DNA of 64,000 bases from Chitinophaga agri (GTDB lineage Bacteria > Bacteroidota > Bacteroidia > Chitinophagales > Chitinophagaceae). Below the pieces are notes generated by a model. It worked only from the letters and a program-made list of their open reading frames with translations, ran no database searches and was not told where the DNA came from. Location of the stretch: positions 744,001 to 808,000 of the forward strand of contig NZ_CP048113.1 of the NCBI RefSeq assembly GCF_010093065.1, given 5' to 3'. Shown one piece after another: positions 26,101 through 33,538 of the stretch. The position numbers and the translations under genes were made by a program. The number at the start of each line of letters is the position of its first letter. The first letter of the stretch is position 1.

Positions 26101-28216
26101 CGTGCGTGAGCACCTGCTGGACATTGAGTTAAAACGTGGAGATACTGCGACCAGTGTGACTGACTTTGCGAAAGAGATACAAAGCCTGGAAGGTACGCAG
26201 CGGTTTGCAGATATACTCGCCGGCTTAGGAAAGACTACGTTGCACAAAGGATATATCTACTCATCTGAGAGCGAGAATAAACAGCAATTGTTCAGTACAA
26301 TGCTGAAACGTTGTTTCCCACTGGCTACAGATACGGACGAACAGTTCGCAGCAGCGATGGATCGTATAAAAGTAACAGAGACGCGTTTGCTGGAGGCGGC
26401 AGTGTATGCGCCGCAATGGCAGAAACTGGTGAGTAAGTATCTTGGCTGGAAGGGGCTGGATGCAGCAATCTGGTGGATGCATGCACATACAAAAACATCT
26501 GCTTATGCAGAGCAGACAGCAGAAGCAGAGAGTGAGATTGCCCGTTATTCTTCTGTAGATGTACAGGACTTCAAAGACGGTGCGGTCGATAAGGACTGGT
26601 TTCTGCAGGCCTATAAGGAGATCGGAACGGAGCGTTGGCAGAAAGTTTACGATGCCGCGAAGTACATCAGTGATGGGAATGGTCACCGCAGAGCAAGATT
26701 ATATGCGGATGTGATGACGGGTAGCCTGAAGATCAGGGAGGTGACAGAGAAGGTAAGGGACAAACGCGATCAGGACTACCTGCGTATGTATGGACTGATA
26801 CCATTGCATAAGACCAATAAGGAAAAAGATATCCTGGACCGTTATGAATATATCCAGCAGTTCAAAAAGGAAAGTAAACAGTTTGGTGCACAGAAGCAAG
26901 CGAGTGAGGCAACGGCGATCCGTATTGCGATGGAGAACCTGGCGAGAAATGCCGGTTATGCTGATCCGCAGCGCCTGACATGGGCCATGGAAACCAAACA
27001 GGTACAAACGATCCTCTCTAAGGAGACACAGGTGCAGTATGATGATGTGCTGATCGGGTTGATCATAGACGAAGATGGAGAAGCGGATGTGGTAGCATTC
27101 AAAAATGACAGGAAGCTGGCAAGTATTCCGGCAAAATATAAAAAAGATACCAAGGTACTCGAACTCCTGGAGTTTAAAAAGACCCTGAAAGAGCAGTTCC
27201 GCCGTTCCCGCAAGGCACTGGAAGATGCGATGGTCAAGGGAGATGCATTTGACGGAGCGGAGCTGATCAATCTGTTTACACATCCGGTGATCGCGCGTCA
27301 CCTGGAGAAACTGGTCTTTATTACAGATAAGGGACACGGTTTCTGGACAGACGGTACGCTGGTACCATGTAAAGGGAAGGCAGTCAAAATAAGTGCGGAT
27401 GACCAGATCAGGATCGCGCACTGTATCGATCTGCAGCAGACGGTGAGTTGGAGTGGTTACCAGCAGTATTGTTTTGAAAAGCAGATACAGCAGCCATTTA
27501 AACAGGTATTCCGTGAGCTCTATCTGCCGATGGAGGAAGAAATGCAGGAAAAGGCCGTTTCCCGACGTTATGCCGGTCATCAGGTACAACCATCCAAGAC
27601 GGTAGCGTTACTGAAAACAAGGGGCTGGAAAGTGGATTACGAAGAGGGTTTACAGAAGGTATTCCATCAGCAGGGCTTCATGGTGAAAATGTATGCGCAG
27701 GCGAACTGGTTCTCTCCGGCGGAAGTGGAAAGCCCGGTACTGGAAACTGTGATCTTCCATCATATCAGAACAGGGCAGCCTGTAGCGTTTAAAGATATCG
27801 ATCCGCGTATTTTCAGTGAGGTGATGCGGGATATTGATCTGGTGGTGAGCGTCGCACACGCAGGGGGCGTAGATCCTGAAGCGAGTCATTCAACTATTGA
27901 AATGAGAACAGTACTGCTGAATGAAACACTGCGATTGTTCAAACTGGATAATGTCACGGTGAGTGGTCATCATGCAAAGATCGCTGGCCAGTATGGCAAT
28001 TACAGCGTGCATCTGGGAAGTGCAGTGGTGCATCAGATGCCAGGCAGGTACCTGTCTATCTTACCGGTGCATTCACAGCAACGGGGCAGACTGTTCCTGC
28101 CTTTTGCAGATGATGATCCGAAGTCGGCTGAACTGATTTCCAAGGTGTTGTTACTGGCGAGGGACAAAGAGATCCAGGATCCGACCATTCTGCGGCAGCT
28201 GGAATTCTCAGCGTAA
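23183..28216 (+). CDS. Giant cytoplasmic DUF5724/DUF4132 domain protein
   Basis: This 1677-residue protein lacks a signal peptide. The N-terminal two thirds are helical, with HEAT-like segments (for example about 250-470, VEKRWLAQQFVNETRHPAVD). The C-terminal part (about 1330-1670) has the DUF4132 layout, with WKVDYEEGLQKVF, DIDLVVSVAHAGGVDPEASH and a final segment RYLSILP. The family includes E. coli MolR/YehI, historically named for molybdate metabolism, but no mechanism is established. Many WGR/DUF4132 proteins are suspected to work in stress or protein-modification pathways. It appears to be in a two-gene operon with 22733-23158 and overlaps the convergent YwbE gene by nine bases. Confidence 0.82.
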   Translation: MNVKTFLESRIIPDYEKGLIETLTSVYNGTVSHPLLTRNMAEFALVIARRLEGHTVPNNNLYYEIPVGSNTYNRLIALLPEKEWEDEEAFNLLRFLFGEEHAVYVKHAWSKFRYQIYQTGSYRRSFRSPEKREMYLIHQLHFLKGVIFQSYLFGYDTQYTFTCYHLSLPEQIICDHEHGTPYMYHIWAAALDLGNNEVFTTLENIIYNKEPVGKVSRNIIKALLLSDKPEAWELVAKLLLAAQRQEGLRQAVLEELDETSTGALKYMLKVIIDNKLTRFSAVVRALDVWAGLNWEAEKESAVKSFVEKAYTYLSDPSLIPAAIKSDNNADVYMALWAQGVYDIEKTLPYLLELMKGTDVEKRWLAQQFVNETRHPAVDMPVLFAGIEDEHLAVNGLAVRIIERRVTFRSNYYDRNYPQLFDKLHAILQRSSVKEKAFANKPFHWMNGTYKRSEVLEAMLPLIKERSERLDTVMSYFDDMELPVKSTLTRIILPGYTDYNWDERKEVKPVTGFQRTYCMRIIKERGEFLQTSAMRALTKIVLVAEEAVVLKELLKRKSSAMRSQIIGILMRQPDAILSGQLEDLLNGDGEQRLAGLDIAIQLQQQQRLQSVITPLLETFRSRKSIPQKEAILLEQLSADKQVVVYDNTNGYGLYDPAAITPVIAPARDPEDYYNRCLAEGPYGFTLPEAAIREGLKELYALFMEHADYEYEVAYYNNTREKVLLGNTMRSTMQTFDDALSPEERYATYPLSGLWKEWYEKSGFTARDLFILSDVTVQADYESFTGVAIIARPHIPELNDYLPEGMTNAHRYNWSNPLLQILKALAIIYPFTEREAYLLGAAANLFAIYPEEVLKHKSVEAYRYYACGDGWQDNSLLNWYLNRLSVRRLKDEEVARCWQLYNWRQFSGLPENIRYSHPPLDIFCRAFQQGLISESEMYRGILDGDNVRVLSSRKEAKDEEGYFVRYPFLQPMFNRVREHLLDIELKRGDTATSVTDFAKEIQSLEGTQRFADILAGLGKTTLHKGYIYSSESENKQQLFSTMLKRCFPLATDTDEQFAAAMDRIKVTETRLLEAAVYAPQWQKLVSKYLGWKGLDAAIWWMHAHTKTSAYAEQTAEAESEIARYSSVDVQDFKDGAVDKDWFLQAYKEIGTERWQKVYDAAKYISDGNGHRRARLYADVMTGSLKIREVTEKVRDKRDQDYLRMYGLIPLHKTNKEKDILDRYEYIQQFKKESKQFGAQKQASEATAIRIAMENLARNAGYADPQRLTWAMETKQVQTILSKETQVQYDDVLIGLIIDEDGEADVVAFKNDRKLASIPAKYKKDTKVLELLEFKKTLKEQFRRSRKALEDAMVKGDAFDGAELINLFTHPVIARHLEKLVFITDKGHGFWTDGTLVPCKGKAVKISADDQIRIAHCIDLQQTVSWSGYQQYCFEKQIQQPFKQVFRELYLPMEEEMQEKAVSRRYAGHQVQPSKTVALLKTRGWKVDYEEGLQKVFHQQGFMVKMYAQANWFSPAEVESPVLETVIFHHIRTGQPVAFKDIDPRIFSEVMRDIDLVVSVAHAGGVDPEASHSTIEMRTVLLNETLRLFKLDNVTVSGHHAKIAGQYGNYSVHLGSAVVHQMPGRYLSILPVHSQQRGRLFLPFADDDPKSAELISKVLLLARDKEIQDPTILRQLEFSA

Positions 28217-28420
28217 CAGGTCATCGTCCTCGCCGAAGGCGGCTACACGGCCTATCTGGCCGTCATCCAATCTGACCTTTATACCCCGGGAATGGTAGGG
28301 TGCCGATGTAAGAATATCTTTTACAATACCATACGTCAGGTTACCACTGCGTTGGTCTTTTTTAAGAATGATCGCTACCACCATTCCCGGTTTTATGTCT
28401 TTTCTGTATTGGCCGTCCAT
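28208..28420 (-). CDS. YwbE family protein
   Basis: This 70-residue protein has the YwbE pattern: DIKPGMVVAIILKKDQRSG, then GIVKDILTSAPYHSRGIKV and GQIGRVAAF. The fold is a small beta-barrel resembling KOW/SH3-like RNA- or ribosome-associated domains; the family's role is unknown. It has its own TACCTTTG element upstream. Its 3' end overlaps the DUF4132 gene by nine bases in a tail-to-tail arrangement. Confidence 0.88.
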   Translation of the reverse strand: MDGQYRKDIKPGMVVAIILKKDQRSGNLTYGIVKDILTSAPYHSRGIKVRLDDGQIGRVAAFGEDDDLLR

Positions 28421-28442
28421 ATATTTTTTTAATTTATGGGCG

Positions 28443-28450
28443 CAAAGGTA
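28443..28450 (-). promoter_or_regulatory. -7 element for the YwbE gene
   Basis: TACCTTTG on the reverse strand matches TAnnTTTG exactly, 22 bp before the ATG. No good -33 element is visible. It implies YwbE can be expressed apart from the upstream phytochrome gene. Confidence 0.4.
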
Positions 28451-28465
28451 AGTTTTTTCGGCTGA

Positions 28466-30697
28466 TCAGGTAGGGAAGGAGACACTGAACATTGCTCCGA
28501 GGCCTTCCTCGCCTTCAGCCGTGATCGTACCATTGTGGTTATCCATGATCTTTTTACAGATGGCCAGTCCTATCCCAATGTTGGATTGCGGACCATTTTT
28601 ATTCAGGCTCTGGAAGATCTTGAAGATAATATCCGCGTATTTATTCTGGAACCCGATGCCGTTGTCTTTGAACGTAATGATATGATACTGCGGAGATCTG
28701 TGATAGCGAATAGCCAGCTTCAGCGGGGTATCGTCCTTTGAGAATTTCAGGGAATTGGAGATCAGGTTAGAGAAAAGTTGTTCTGCCTGAAAAGGTAATA
28801 CATCCAGGGAAGGCAGTGCATCTGAGGTGATGACCGCTTCTTTTGCATTGATCTCTTTCCTGTACTTACCGATCACCTGCGTTAATGTATTATTCAGGTT
28901 GATCTTTTCAAACTCCTCGTTGGTCTTGCTCATGGTAGCGAAGGACAGCATACTGTCCAGCAGCAGCTGTATTTTGGAGGCTGCCAGTTGTATTTTCACC
29001 AGTGAGTCTTTGTAGATATCCAGGGAGACTTCCGAATAGAAGGTCCTGGAAGCAAAGAGCTGTATCTTACGCAGGGGTTCTTTCAGGTCATGTGCGCTGA
29101 TCCAGTTGAAATTTTCCAGTTCCGCGTTAGCTGCTTCCAGTTTAGCTGCCAGCTCCTTGTACCTTTTTTCTTCCCGGCGGATATCCGCCAGATGTGCCTG
29201 TTTTTGGAGACTATTCGCCAGGCGTGCTGCTACGGTCAGCTCCGGTGTGACCCATTCCTCGCTATAACATTTTACGACCTCTTTCCATAATTCAAAAGAC
29301 TTACGTGGAGAGAGACGGGCGCCTGCGGCGTCCATGACGATCGCCTTACTGGGGTTTCCTGCCCAGTTGATCGACTTTTCCATTTCTGGTCTGAGCCAGA
29401 TCACACAGTTCTTATTTTCTGAGTCCAGTGTGTGATAGATCAGGCCGGCAACAGTGTCGCTCATATCCGTAGCAGGGGCATAGACCTCCACGAGATGATC
29501 GGTGGAATAATGCCCGCTGGTAGAGTATTGTTTCAGCCATTGCAGTAGCGGGAAGAGCTGCTCATCCGGCGGTACATTCCCGTTCCTGTATACTACCTCA
29601 TTCAGTACGATCACAAAGCCGGAGGCTCGGATCGCTTCTCTCAGCAGCGGATTCTCAAAATGCTGTTCTATGAAATTGTCACCAGACATCAGCTCCAGCA
29701 CCGGCTGGATGTTATGTTCGATCAGCTGCGCGTAGTTATACTCATCAGCCGCCTGCCTTACCCTGATCTGGGACGTAAAGAAATATCCCTGCAGAAGGGC
29801 AGATAAGCGCGTGTAATGAGGAATATTCTTAGGAGAATAATGATGGCAGGAGATCAGTCCCCATAGCTTATTATCCTGTATTAACGAAATAGTGAGTGTG
29901 GCCCTGACACCCATATTCTTCAGGTATTCGATGTGTATGGGAGATACACTCCTGAGAATAGAGAGGCTGAGATCCAGGTGTTTTTCCTGTTGCTCGTCTG
30001 CAATAGTATACAGTGGCACTGGCTGATAATCCACATCTACGATCATACGTAGCATATTGGTCAGGTAGAGCGCTCTGGCCTGCGCAGGTATATCGGTATG
30101 TGGATAGTTATGTCCGAGTAGCGGGAGGAGGTCGTCACGTTTGGCTTCTGCAATCACTTCTCCGTTATAGTTCTTGTCAAAACGGTAGATCATCACACGG
30201 TCGTAACCGGTAATGGATCTGGTTTCTGAAGCGATGGACTGACATAGCTGCTTCAGGTCCTGTGCGTCGTTCAGATACGAAACAAACTGTTGGGTTTGTT
30301 TGTACAGGTTGGGCATGTCCAGTGTGCCATCAGGGAAGGGTTCAAATTCCAGGATGATGGTATTGTTACTGATATGCGGTTTGGTATTGTACTTTACATC
30401 ATTGATGGTGAAGACAAAAGGTTGACGCTGGTCGAAGGAAGCAGCTGCCAGAAATGCACGCAGCATGTCTTCCTGTTCGGCGCTGCAGAGCAATTGTAGC
30501 GGCTTGCCCAGTAACTGAAGATGTGTGAATCCGGTGAAGGCCGGTACGTTTTCGCTGCAATATTTGATAAGCAGTGAATCGTGTGCCAGACCCAGTAAAA
30601 ATCCGTGCTCCTGAATACATCCCGGGATGTGAATCGGTTCACTTTCACAGTTCAATAAGTTGATGTTATCCTTATTGACGATACTTCTGATATTCAT
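28466..30697 (-). CDS. Bacteriophytochrome sensor histidine kinase
   Basis: This 743-residue protein has the canonical PAS-GAF-PHY-kinase order. C17 in LLNCESEPIHIPG is the biliverdin-attachment cysteine of bacteriophytochromes. The GAF domain (about 135-305) has PHTDIPAQAR and RSVSPIHIEYLKNMGV. The PHY tongue has the SPRKSFELW motif. The kinase part has phospho-acceptor H536 in SAHDLKEPLRK, the N-box LISNSLKFSKDD, and the ATP-lid boxes DNGIGF and GIGLAI. It should sense red/far-red light and phosphorylate a response regulator, but no receiver domain or regulator gene is adjacent. The start is an ATG at 30697, divergent from the GH16 gene. Confidence 0.96.
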   Translation of the reverse strand: MNIRSIVNKDNINLLNCESEPIHIPGCIQEHGFLLGLAHDSLLIKYCSENVPAFTGFTHLQLLGKPLQLLCSAEQEDMLRAFLAAASFDQRQPFVFTINDVKYNTKPHISNNTIILEFEPFPDGTLDMPNLYKQTQQFVSYLNDAQDLKQLCQSIASETRSITGYDRVMIYRFDKNYNGEVIAEAKRDDLLPLLGHNYPHTDIPAQARALYLTNMLRMIVDVDYQPVPLYTIADEQQEKHLDLSLSILRSVSPIHIEYLKNMGVRATLTISLIQDNKLWGLISCHHYSPKNIPHYTRLSALLQGYFFTSQIRVRQAADEYNYAQLIEHNIQPVLELMSGDNFIEQHFENPLLREAIRASGFVIVLNEVVYRNGNVPPDEQLFPLLQWLKQYSTSGHYSTDHLVEVYAPATDMSDTVAGLIYHTLDSENKNCVIWLRPEMEKSINWAGNPSKAIVMDAAGARLSPRKSFELWKEVVKCYSEEWVTPELTVAARLANSLQKQAHLADIRREEKRYKELAAKLEAANAELENFNWISAHDLKEPLRKIQLFASRTFYSEVSLDIYKDSLVKIQLAASKIQLLLDSMLSFATMSKTNEEFEKINLNNTLTQVIGKYRKEINAKEAVITSDALPSLDVLPFQAEQLFSNLISNSLKFSKDDTPLKLAIRYHRSPQYHIITFKDNGIGFQNKYADIIFKIFQSLNKNGPQSNIGIGLAICKKIMDNHNGTITAEGEEGLGAMFSVSFPT

Positions 30698-30940
30698 TTA
30701 CACATTGAAATTATTCAGGAAAATGTTTACTTTTCAATCCGCAGCGGAAGCTACTTTATGAATGACAGATTGACCGAAAGTTCACCAGCTTCGTACGAAA
30801 ATAAACAGGTAATGGCAAAATGGTCAATTCAGGACCTAAAAGTAAAGAATTATCTGTCTCATTGTTAACTTATTCTTACCGGCCACAGGCGTTCTACCGA
30901 TATAACCCATATGCTTTTATTTATTATAAAATTACACACT

Positions 30941-31786
30941 ATGAAAACACTGACCGGACTGGTGCTGGCCTTATTTTCTCCCTTGCTTTTTGCCTGCCAG
31001 AAACAGCTCATCGCCGAACAGGCGCCAGTACTATCTTTAGATGACAGGCAGCAGGCGGCTGTTGCTGCGGCGACCTGGGAAACCGTTATAGACAATGCTA
31101 CTTTCGCCAGTTATACGGCGTTCGAAGCGGCATGGAACTACCTGTATCCATGGGGATCTGACCACAACGGGACAGCCCGTATGTATGGTAGTCCTACAGA
31201 TCATAATCATATCTACCTCAACAATGGGGTACTGACTATCAAAGCTACCAGCATCAACTGGAATGAAGGTAACAGCAGTTCGGACCCCTATCTGCCGATC
31301 CGGTATCACTCCGGTGCAGTAAATACCAAACAACATGTGGTCGTTAACGATCAGTTCCCTAACTGGGAAGTGAAATGTGACTTCCAGGTACCCATTGTTA
31401 CCGGTTCCTGGCCTGCCTTCTGGCTGACAGGCGTGAACAGCTGGCCGCCGGAAAGCGACATCATGGAGTTCAAAGGGAATGCCACAAACTGGCAGAATAC
31501 ATTCAGAACACCTTCAGATGTGTCAAGTACGCTAACGACGGTATCGTCACCAGGCAGCTGGCATACGTATCGTGCGTGGATCACGAAGGTGAGTGCCACA
31601 CATGTGGACATCCACTACTACATTGATGGTGTATGGAAAGCGGTTCACAATGCTGATTTTGTGGGCAAACCCCTCTATGTGATCATCAATATGCAGATGG
31701 AGGGCTCCAGTGGTAGTCCCGGCCCGACAGCGGATACCTATCTGAATGCCAGAAATATCTATATAGGAAGAACGAGGGCGTATTAG
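30941..31786 (+). CDS. GH16 family glycosidase lipoprotein (laminarinase/agarase-like)
   Basis: This 281-residue protein has a lipoprotein signal (MKTLTGLVLALFSPLLFAC, lipobox LFAC at residues 16-19) and a GH16 beta-jelly-roll. The catalytic motif is E171-S-D173-I-M-E176 within PPESDIMEFKG: E171 is the nucleophile and E176 the acid/base. Family members cut beta-1,3(4)-glucans, agar, carrageenan or porphyran; the specificity here is unclear. The ATG at 30941 is preferred over an upstream in-frame ATG because it gives a clean lipoprotein signal. It may act on fungal or algal glucan together with the GH5 enzyme at 2773. Confidence 0.9.
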   Translation: MKTLTGLVLALFSPLLFACQKQLIAEQAPVLSLDDRQQAAVAAATWETVIDNATFASYTAFEAAWNYLYPWGSDHNGTARMYGSPTDHNHIYLNNGVLTIKATSINWNEGNSSSDPYLPIRYHSGAVNTKQHVVVNDQFPNWEVKCDFQVPIVTGSWPAFWLTGVNSWPPESDIMEFKGNATNWQNTFRTPSDVSSTLTTVSSPGSWHTYRAWITKVSATHVDIHYYIDGVWKAVHNADFVGKPLYVIINMQMEGSSGSPGPTADTYLNARNIYIGRTRAY

Positions 31787-31823
31787 GAGAATAGCCTGTG
31801 GCACTTAAATATGGTGAGTATCA

Positions 31824-32063
31824 TTAACGCTTACCGGTAACCGAAATAATAACACCAAAGTCGCCGCCTGTATCTTCGGGTCGATGTTGCGGCAGGTACA
31901 TTTTTGAAATGGCACCATCAAGGTAGAGTGCATCGCTACATCCGAAGAGATCTTTGAATATACTCGCGAAGTCGAAGAAGGTAGTATTTGCTTCTTTTGA
32001 GATGATGAATACAACATTGCCATTAGACAATATACCGACGCCGCTATGATATGTGCGTCGCAA
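31824..32063 (-). pseudogene. C-terminal remnant of a phosphodiester glycosidase (NAGPA family)
   Basis: The reverse frame reads HSGVGILSNGNVVFIISK, then FFDFASIFKDLFGC, ALYLDGAISKMYLP and DTGGDFGVIISVTGK. This is the characteristic C-terminal end of the phosphodiester glycosidase family (PF09992), in which the full protein is roughly 250-300 residues. Only about 75 residues remain, the only start is a TTG inside the neighbouring gene, and the catalytic N-terminal region is gone. It begins within the last 20 bases of the glycolipid-binding gene (32044), which suggests that a deletion joined the two. Confidence 0.75.
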
Positions 32064-32604
32064 TTCTCTCCCATATTTCCGGATAGTTGATCACTAATCC
32101 TGCTTCATCCACTTCCAGTTCAGCAGTGAATCCGGAGGTCAGGCTTTCATATCTGTAGGTGGTTGCTGATAGCCGTGAATATCGTTGCCTGGCGGGTTTA
32201 ATATCCATACCCGGTAGGTCAAAATATACAACGGCGATGTCAGCTGAAGCACCTATAGCTAATGACAGCCTGTTGATCGGCAGCGTGTTGGTGAAAGGCG
32301 TTAATGAAATATCAATGTCCGTACAATCGTCGAAGATGGCATGCACAGTACCCTGCTTATCCTGCCAGCGATCGTTTGCCCGTGTGAGCTGTAAGGTATT
32401 CTCCCCATGTTCAAGGATACTGATGATAACTGTTTGTACTTCCCATTGAGCGTTCGTACTAATTTTGTATTGCACATGTATCGGCAGATCCTTAACCAGA
32501 CCAGTAATATTCCCCTGTATATCATGTGTGGTATCTGACTGGATATGAAGATATTCCAGCGTGTTATAATAAATGCCTTTCCAGAGGATACGCTGTGTAC
32601 GCAT
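32044..32604 (-). CDS. Putative glycolipid-binding domain protein (DUF1089)
   Basis: This 186-residue protein without a signal peptide matches the PF06475 pattern. It opens RILWKGIYYNTLEYLHI, has a repeat-like beta structure with DRWQDKQGTV and FTNTLPINRL, and a late QRYSRLSATTYRYESL. The fold resembles a spermidine-acetyltransferase-associated beta-barrel described in Pseudomonas proteins, with suggested glycolipid binding; the physiological ligand is unknown. It is divergent from the lipoprotein gene at 32683. The 3' end overlaps the phosphodiester glycosidase remnant. Confidence 0.85.
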   Translation of the reverse strand: MRTQRILWKGIYYNTLEYLHIQSDTTHDIQGNITGLVKDLPIHVQYKISTNAQWEVQTVIISILEHGENTLQLTRANDRWQDKQGTVHAIFDDCTDIDISLTPFTNTLPINRLSLAIGASADIAVVYFDLPGMDIKPARQRYSRLSATTYRYESLTSGFTAELEVDEAGLVINYPEIWERIATHIS

Positions 32605-32668
32605 GTGTTTTTGTTTTCTTTAAGTTACATCAAATAGCAAAGTGTGGCTGATATATTTTGAAAATATG

Positions 32669-32676
32669 TAAATTTG
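32669..32676 (+). promoter_or_regulatory. -7 element immediately before lipoprotein start
   Basis: TAAATTTG matches TAnnTTTG exactly and ends six bases before the ATG at 32683, so the message would be nearly leaderless. The -33 region has CTG at 32648-32650 with 18 bp spacing, a weak match. Confidence 0.4.
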
Positions 32677-32682
32677 CCGCCC

Positions 32683-33189
32683 ATGAAAAAAATAATTGTT
32701 CCTATAGTACTGGTTTTTTTATCATTAGCCTGTTCAGATACGAAAGAAATTAAAGCTACCACATCAGACACGCCGATAGATACTACATTATACATTAGCA
32801 TGGGAGACCCGGATACTGCACTTGTAATGTCCATGTTCACGGAATGTACACACTATAATTACTGGACGCAGCGCGAGCAATATATGAGATGGGATACCGA
32901 GCGTGCGACTATCCATCCTTTATTCAAAGCTATGTTTGGCAGCCACGATGCCTATCAGGAAAGATTGAAGCTGATAGAAAGTAATCAGATGCGGTTTATC
33001 GACGACGTGCATAACGAAATGACAACGAGTGCCCGTCAGTATGGAGGCGTAAGTGGCACCCCCGAGTTTACCTACCTGGTATCGAAAAAAGATACGGCGT
33101 TTAAGGCTTTGATTGAGGAAATGCTGGAGGATGAGAATGTGAGTGAGGAGGAGAAGGAGATATTAAAAGATGTGCTGGGGAGTATGTGA
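32683..33189 (+). CDS. Small lipoprotein of unknown function
   Basis: This 168-residue protein has a lipoprotein signal (MKKIIVPIVLVFLSLACSD, lipobox SLAC at residues 14-17). The mature part is helical and rich in Glu and Asp, ending EEMLEDENVSEEEKEILKD. No family is recognised. The ATG at 32683 is used rather than an in-frame ATG nine bases earlier, because it puts lysines next to the hydrophobic core. It stands alone between a divergent gene and the strong promoter of the RHS locus. Confidence 0.75.
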   Translation: MKKIIVPIVLVFLSLACSDTKEIKATTSDTPIDTTLYISMGDPDTALVMSMFTECTHYNYWTQREQYMRWDTERATIHPLFKAMFGSHDAYQERLKLIESNQMRFIDDVHNEMTTSARQYGGVSGTPEFTYLVSKKDTAFKALIEEMLEDENVSEEEKEILKDVLGSM

Positions 33190-33263
33190 GATGAGGGGGA
33201 TAGACTTCATTAAGTAGGATTACCCAGATTGGCCATGTTTTCAAAAAAAAACATGCGTCAAAG

Positions 33264-33293
33264 TTTGAATGTTTTAAAAAAATGCTATGTTTG
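33264..33293 (+). promoter_or_regulatory. Strong promoter of the RHS surface locus
   Basis: TTTG (33264-33267), an 18-bp spacer, TATGTTTG (33286-33293), an exact TAnnTTTG with an A-rich spacer. It is the best promoter match in the window, in the 349-bp gap before the first gene of the locus, and would give a leader of roughly 240 nt. Confidence 0.7.
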
Positions 33294-33538
33294 TGCCCGA
33301 ATTGCGTAGCATTTATTGAGTTATGTTGATACCAGACATTAAAGAAGAAGATTGATTAGTCCGGGGATCAAAATGCAAGTAAATAAGTTTGTCTATACCT
33401 ATTGTCAATGCGTTGTTCAGATACTTATAATGATTGTTTGCGCTCTTGATTAATAATACACTGATGGAAAAGATTGTTTGAACCCTTACTTTTTGTCAAG
33501 TGTTTATTGACCTGGAATTCGTTTGATTATACTATACC
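33294..33538 (+). other. Long untranslated leader before the RHS locus
   Basis: There is no open frame of interest. The sequence is AT-rich with no strong hairpin apart from a weak 6-bp match (atgcta / tagcat) around the promoter. With the promoter at 33264, it forms a leader of about 240 nt. Confidence 0.4.

Noticed and set aside
26699..27589. 296-residue reverse open frame
   Set aside because: Antisense to the DUF4132 gene, Leu/Cys/Ile-rich as expected from a mirrored coding frame.
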